A DNA stretch of 64,000 nt from Halomonas zincidurans B6. Its GTDB lineage: Bacteria > Pseudomonadota > Gammaproteobacteria > Pseudomonadales > Halomonadaceae. Numbering within the stretch: the first letter of the stretch is position 1; the number at the start of each line of letters is the position of its first letter. The notes under the pieces were generated by a model that ran no database searches, was not told where the DNA came from, and was given only the letters and a program-made list of their open reading frames with translations. The stretch covers positions 2,170,001-2,234,000 of the forward strand of contig NZ_JNCK01000001.1 of the NCBI RefSeq assembly GCF_000731955.1, given 5' to 3'. Positions 59,971 to 64,000 of the stretch are shown here, piece after piece. The position numbers and the translations under genes are program-made.

Positions 59971-61344
59971 ATGAAGATCGTTATCCTGGGTGCGGATCAG
60001 ATTGGCAGCAGCCTGGCCGAGTACCTGGCGCGTGAAGGTAATGAAATTACCGTCGTCGACATTTCTGCCAGCCGGCTGAGCGATCTCACCGCGCGACTCG
60101 ACATACGCACCGTAGAGGGCAAGGTGTCTCATCCGAGCGTACTCAGGAAAGCGGGATGCGATGAGGCGGACCTGTTGATCGCCGTCACCGATTCCGACGA
60201 GCTCAACATGCTGGCCTGCGAGGTCGCCAATACCCTCTTCAACGCCTCGACCAAGATAGCGCGCGTGCGCGACAATGATTACCTGGCGCACGACGAACTA
60301 TTCTCGGAACGGGCGCTGGGAATCGAGCTTACCATATGCCCCGAGCAACTCGTCACCGATAGCATCTATCGCATTTTCGAATTCCCCGGCACCCTGCAGG
60401 TGCTCGATTTCGCCAAGGGCAAGGTCCAGCTCGTCGCCGTCAAGGCCATCTACGGCGGGTCCCTGGTCGGCAAGGAACTCTCCACCTTGAGAGAGCATTT
60501 ACCCAGCGTGAACACACGCGTGGCGGCCATCTATCGCCGCGGCAAAGGGATCACCCCGCAGAGCGACACCGTCATAGAAACGGATGACGAGGTTTTCTTC
60601 ATCGCCTCCCGCAAGGATATTCGCGCGGTCATGAAGGAGTTGCGCAGGGCGGAGCAGGGGTATCGTCGTGTGATCATCGCCGGCGGCGGCAACATCGGCG
60701 AGCGACTCGCAAAAAAGCTGCAAGGCGACCATCATGTCAAGCTGATAGAGATCGACGCGGCGCGCGCTCAGACCTTGGCCGAGCGCCTGACGGAAACGGT
60801 CGTGCTCAACGGCAGCGCGACGCGCAAGAACTTGCTCGTCGAGGAAAACATCGACGACTGCGATATCTACTGCGCGCTGACCAACGACGACGAAGACAAC
60901 ATCATGTCGTCGCTGCTGGCCAAGCGACTCGGCGCGCAAAAGGTCCTGACCCTGATCAACGACCCGGCCTACGTCGAGCTCATCCAGGGCGACAGAATCG
61001 ACATCGCCATCTCTCCGCAGCAAGTGACCATCAGCAGCATACTGAGACATGTTCGGCGTGGCGATGTGGCGAAGGTTCATTCGCTGCGCCGCGGTGCGGC
61101 CGAGGCCATAGAGGCCGTTGCCCATGGCGATGCAGACTCGTCGCAAGTGGTTGGCCGCAGAATAGAGGACATTCCGCTTCCCGCCGAAACGATGATCGGT
61201 GCCATCGCTCGAGGTGACGAGGTCATTCTGGACCACAGCGACGTCGTCATCGAAACCGACGATCACCTCATACTCTTCCTTCTCGACAAGCGTCGCATCC
61301 AGGAAATCGAACGCCTTTTACAGGTCAAAGCAAGCTATTTTTAA
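59971..61344 (+). CDS. trkA: Trk potassium uptake regulator TrkA
   Basis: 457 residues, the classic TrkA length. Two tandem RCK/KTN units, each with a Rossmann motif (ILGADQIGSSLAEYLAREGN at residue 4; IIAGGGNIGERLAKKL at about 232) and a TrkA-C domain. Peripheral NAD(H)-binding subunit that gates the TrkH channel. Followed after 60 bases by trkH. Confidence 0.95.
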   Translation: MKIVILGADQIGSSLAEYLAREGNEITVVDISASRLSDLTARLDIRTVEGKVSHPSVLRKAGCDEADLLIAVTDSDELNMLACEVANTLFNASTKIARVRDNDYLAHDELFSERALGIELTICPEQLVTDSIYRIFEFPGTLQVLDFAKGKVQLVAVKAIYGGSLVGKELSTLREHLPSVNTRVAAIYRRGKGITPQSDTVIETDDEVFFIASRKDIRAVMKELRRAEQGYRRVIIAGGGNIGERLAKKLQGDHHVKLIEIDAARAQTLAERLTETVVLNGSATRKNLLVEENIDDCDIYCALTNDDEDNIMSSLLAKRLGAQKVLTLINDPAYVELIQGDRIDIAISPQQVTISSILRHVRRGDVAKVHSLRRGAAEAIEAVAHGDADSSQVVGRRIEDIPLPAETMIGAIARGDEVILDHSDVVIETDDHLILFLLDKRRIQEIERLLQVKASYF

Positions 61345-61404
61345 GCCAGCCCAATGAACGGCCTACATGGCGTTGCGGGCAAATAGACCGCAGGAGATCC
61401 TCCT

Positions 61405-62889
61405 TTGCCCAGCCTGACTCGACGGCATGCCTCGAAGGCGGTTCACGCAATCGCCCCGGTCGCGAAAATACTGGCCGTGCTGCTGCTGGTGCTGGCGCTA
61501 TTCATGTTGGCTCCGCTGATCCTCCTGACCCTGCAGGGCGCTCTGGAAGCCCGGGCGTTCGCGCTGTCGATCGGTATCATCCTGGCGGTTGCATTGCCCA
61601 CGCTGGTATTGACCCGCGGCATCCCCATCGAGCTGCGCCCCGTCCAGATGTTCATCCTCACTACCCTGAGCTGGGTGATGATCTCCAGCTTCGCCAGCCT
61701 GCCCTTCATTCTGGGTACGCCCTATCTCTCCTTGACCAATGCCGTGTTCGAATCCGTTTCCGCCATCACCACGACGGGTTCCACCATCCTGGTCGGCATC
61801 GATGGATTGACGGACGGGCTGAAGCTCTGGCGAGGCATGATGCAGTGGCTGGGCGGCATCGGCATCATCGTCATGGCGATCGCCATTCTGCCGTTTTTGA
61901 AGGTCGGCGGGATGCGCCTGTTCCAGACGGAGTCCTCCGATTGGTCAGACAAGGTGCTGCCCCGTGCGGGTGGGATCGCCAAGGCGACTGGAGCCATCTA
62001 CCTGGGCTTCACCGGTATCGTGACGATCTCCTACTGGCTGGCCGGCATGCTTCCCCTCGATGCCATCGTGCATGCCATGACCACGGTCGCCACGGGCGGT
62101 TTCGCCAATACCGATGCATCCTTTGGCGCCTATAGCAACCAGCCGCAAATACTCTGGCTGGCTTCGCTGTTCATGTTCTGCGCCTCACTGCCCTTCGTCA
62201 TCTACATACGCGCGCTGCGCGAGACCCGCAGCGCCCTTTGGCGAGACCAGCAGGTCATCGGCCTCTGTTACCTGCTGCTGGTTGCCATAACGATTCTTAC
62301 CGGCTACAGGATCGCCCAGGGCACGGAGCCTTTTGCGGCGCTGACCCAGGTCACCTTCAACGTGACTTCCATCGTCAGCACGACGGGTTACGCCTCTGAA
62401 GACTATACGACCTGGGGCGCACTGTTCATCGTCGCGTTCTTCTATCTGACCTTTATCGGCGGCTGCAGCGGCTCGACCAGCGGCGGCATGAAGATATTCC
62501 GCTTCCAGATCGGCCAGGTCATGCTGACCAATCAGTTGCGTTTTCTGGTGCACGCCAACGGCACCTTTCCCCAACGCTACAATGGGCGGCGCTTGCCGGA
62601 TGAAGTGATCAGGGGGGTTATCGCGTTCTCGTTCTTCTTCTTCCTGACGATCGCCGGTCTCGCCCTCGGGTTGGCCATGTTGGGACTCGACATGGTATCC
62701 GCGCTCTCGGGCGCGGCCACGGCAGTGGCCAACGTCGGTCCCGGGCTCGGCGACGTGATCGGACCGGCCGGAAATTTCGCCTCGCTGCCCGATGCGGCGA
62801 AGTGGCTGCTGAGCATTGGAATGCTGATGGGACGCCTGGAGATCCTCACCGTGATCGTGCTGTTCACGCCCACGTTCTGGAAGAAGTAG
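61405..62889 (+). CDS. trkH: Trk potassium uptake channel TrkH
   Basis: 494 residues of the SKT K+ transporter superfamily. Four selectivity-filter-like P loops are readable: SAITTTGSTILVG, TTVATGGFANTD, SIVSTTGYASED and ATAVANVGPGLGD. The TTG start at 61405 is supported by AGGAG 8 bases upstream. With TrkA it forms the high-capacity K+ uptake system that halophiles rely on during osmotic upshock. Confidence 0.95.
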   Translation: MPSLTRRHASKAVHAIAPVAKILAVLLLVLALFMLAPLILLTLQGALEARAFALSIGIILAVALPTLVLTRGIPIELRPVQMFILTTLSWVMISSFASLPFILGTPYLSLTNAVFESVSAITTTGSTILVGIDGLTDGLKLWRGMMQWLGGIGIIVMAIAILPFLKVGGMRLFQTESSDWSDKVLPRAGGIAKATGAIYLGFTGIVTISYWLAGMLPLDAIVHAMTTVATGGFANTDASFGAYSNQPQILWLASLFMFCASLPFVIYIRALRETRSALWRDQQVIGLCYLLLVAITILTGYRIAQGTEPFAALTQVTFNVTSIVSTTGYASEDYTTWGALFIVAFFYLTFIGGCSGSTSGGMKIFRFQIGQVMLTNQLRFLVHANGTFPQRYNGRRLPDEVIRGVIAFSFFFFLTIAGLALGLAMLGLDMVSALSGAATAVANVGPGLGDVIGPAGNFASLPDAAKWLLSIGMLMGRLEILTVIVLFTPTFWKK

Positions 62890-62933
62890 ACGCGCCTTCC
62901 CCGACGAGCGACCACATTGACAGGAGAGCGCCC

Positions 62934-63809
62934 TTGTCTTCTTTACGACCTGCCAAGGCAGGCCTGCGCACGAAGCTATTTCAGGTCATCTTCGAGTCGG
63001 ACAGCCGCCTGGCCAAGGGCTTCGATGTCGTACTGATCCTGATGATCCTGGCCAGCGTGGCCGTGGTCATGCTGGATAGCGTCGAAGGCTATCGCGGTGC
63101 GTTCGGCACGCTCTTCTACGAGGCGGAGTGGGTCTTCACGCTACTGTTCACGCTGGAACTGGCGGCCCGCCTGTACTGCCTGGAGCGGCCCCTCAAGTAC
63201 CTGACGTCGTTTTACGGCGTGGTCGACCTGCTGTCGATCCTGCCCACCTGGCTAGCCCTGCTGCTCCCCTGGGGCCAGTCGCTGCTGGTGGTGAGGCTGC
63301 TGCGTGTGCTGCGCATCTTCCGCGTGCTGCGGCTGATGCAGTTCGTCGGCGAGGGCCGGCTGCTGATCGATGCCCTGAAGAGAAGCTGGCATCAGATATT
63401 GCTGTTCCTGTTCGCCGTGCTGATGATCGTGATTATCTTCAGCAGCGTAGTGTATCTGATCGAGCCCCCCGAAGCGGGCTTCACCAATATCCCCACAGCG
63501 GTCTACTGGGGCGTGGTCACCCTGACCACGGTGGGCTATGGCGATATCACCCCGGTCACCCCGCTGGGGCAGTTCCTCTCGATGGTGGTCATGCTGGTCG
63601 GTTACTCGATCATCGCCGTGCCCACCGGGGTGTTCTCCGCCGAGGTGATTCGTTCGCTGCGCGAACAGCGCTACTCCAACGAGGCCTGCCCCGGCTGCGG
63701 CCTCGACCACCACGATCACGACGCCCGCTACTGCCGGCGCTGCGGCACCTGGCTCGACGAGGAGACCGAGGATCCGCGCCTCTCCGCCCGGGAAGACACG
63801 GACACCTGA
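62934..63809 (+). CDS. Voltage-gated-type K+ channel with C-terminal zinc ribbon
   Basis: 291 residues, six membrane segments. An Arg-rich S4 helix (VVRLLRVLRIFRVLRLMQFV) and the K+ selectivity filter TLTTVGYGDITPV are clear. After S6 the cytoplasmic tail has two CxxC pairs, CPGCG and CRRCG, spaced like a zinc ribbon with intervening His residues (DHHDHD). TTG start at 62934 with AGGAG 7 bases before; 44 bases after trkH, so co-transcribed with trkAH. Probably balances K+ flux with the Trk system. Confidence 0.9.
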   Translation: MSSLRPAKAGLRTKLFQVIFESDSRLAKGFDVVLILMILASVAVVMLDSVEGYRGAFGTLFYEAEWVFTLLFTLELAARLYCLERPLKYLTSFYGVVDLLSILPTWLALLLPWGQSLLVVRLLRVLRIFRVLRLMQFVGEGRLLIDALKRSWHQILLFLFAVLMIVIIFSSVVYLIEPPEAGFTNIPTAVYWGVVTLTTVGYGDITPVTPLGQFLSMVVMLVGYSIIAVPTGVFSAEVIRSLREQRYSNEACPGCGLDHHDHDARYCRRCGTWLDEETEDPRLSAREDTDT

Positions 63810-64000
63810 GGCCGGCCCTGCAGAAGCAGGCGTCCCGGCTTGCGCGGGCCACCTGGCCGGGTGCGAGATGAGCCGGGCATCCGCCAAGCCCTCCTGCCCG
63901 GGACACCGCGAAACCGCGAAACCGCCTCATCCGACCCGGCGGCGCCCGAGTCCGCAACCGCCCGGGAGCCCGCCCGGAGCGCAACGCGGGCGCCCATGAA
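63810..64000. other. Right edge, no supported gene
   Basis: 191 GC-rich bases. A GCGAAACC-type octamer is repeated twice near 63910, and weak GC stems occur, but no credible coding start or terminator was found. Confidence 0.4.

Noticed and set aside
63728..63997. Minus-strand frame at the right edge
   Set aside because: Overlaps the channel gene end; Arg/Ser/Gly-rich without motif or ribosome site.

Overview
The window is chromosomal DNA from a high-GC gammaproteobacterium. Its gene content and protein sequences fit a halophilic or halotolerant member of the Halomonadaceae (Halomonas sensu lato): a BCCT osmolyte transporter, a trkA-trkH potassium pair, several TRAP, TAXI and TTT organic-acid importers, and a GlrK-GlrG-GlrR set. 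This placement is inferred from reading the proteins, not from a phylogeny. No rRNA, tRNA, CRISPR array, prophage or intact insertion sequence was seen.

Layout. 0-5.3 kb: BCCT transporter, M19 dipeptidase and a 2-oxoglutarate-semialdehyde-type dehydrogenase, with a divergent LysR. 5.4-13.7 kb: an Old Yellow Enzyme reductase, an ISL3 transposase remnant, a LysR divergent from a MexEF-like RND pump, and a DUF1264 protein. 13.8-19.2 kb: LysE/AraC, DUF1499, COG4315 and AGE-epimerase genes mixed with at least three broken genes. 19.2-35.2 kb: a large catabolic island. Its plus-strand half carries a cupin oxygenase-like gene, tctCBA, three SDRs and an RraA-like gene behind an IclR. Its minus-strand half carries a TAXI-TRAP importer and the lower protocatechuate-4,5/gallate pathway (ligK, galD, ligI, ligJ) behind a TetR. 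35.5-42.4 kb: a SleB-like hydrolase, an EmrAB-like pump, an M42 peptidase, a mannosyl-3-phosphoglycerate-phosphatase-like HAD protein and gluconokinase. 42.5-49.4 kb: a complete galactonate operon (dctPQM-dgoD-dgoA-dgoK) with its GntR regulator. 49.5-55.3 kb: xseA and glrK-glrG-glrR, preceded by a gene-free but highly structured stretch. 55.3-63.8 kb: argA, pit plus its PhoU-like partner, a CYTH triphosphatase, trkA, trkH and a voltage-gated-type K+ channel.

The most interesting locus is 54.6-55.2 kb. Directly upstream of glrK, on the same strand, sits a perfect TGTC-N10-GACA site (the binding sequence known for GlrR), an IHF-like site and a near-consensus sigma-54 promoter. These are followed by about 450 nt of consecutive stem-loops ending in a rho-independent terminator. 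Gene position and promoter architecture match those of the enterobacterial small RNA GlmY. The RNA itself does not look like GlmY, and it carries several GGA motifs exposed in hairpin loops, as in CsrA/RsmA-sequestering RNAs. It looks like a GlrR/sigma-54-driven small RNA outside the Enterobacterales.

Other points: a catabolic island able to open 2-pyrone-4,6-dicarboxylate and process oxalomesaconate but with no ring-cleavage dioxygenase in view; a HAD phosphatase that has lost its nucleophilic aspartate; a dispersed REP family (GTGGGAGGGAA...TTCCCGAT); and one heptanucleotide repeat family (AGCTCGY) expanded at two intergenic loci.
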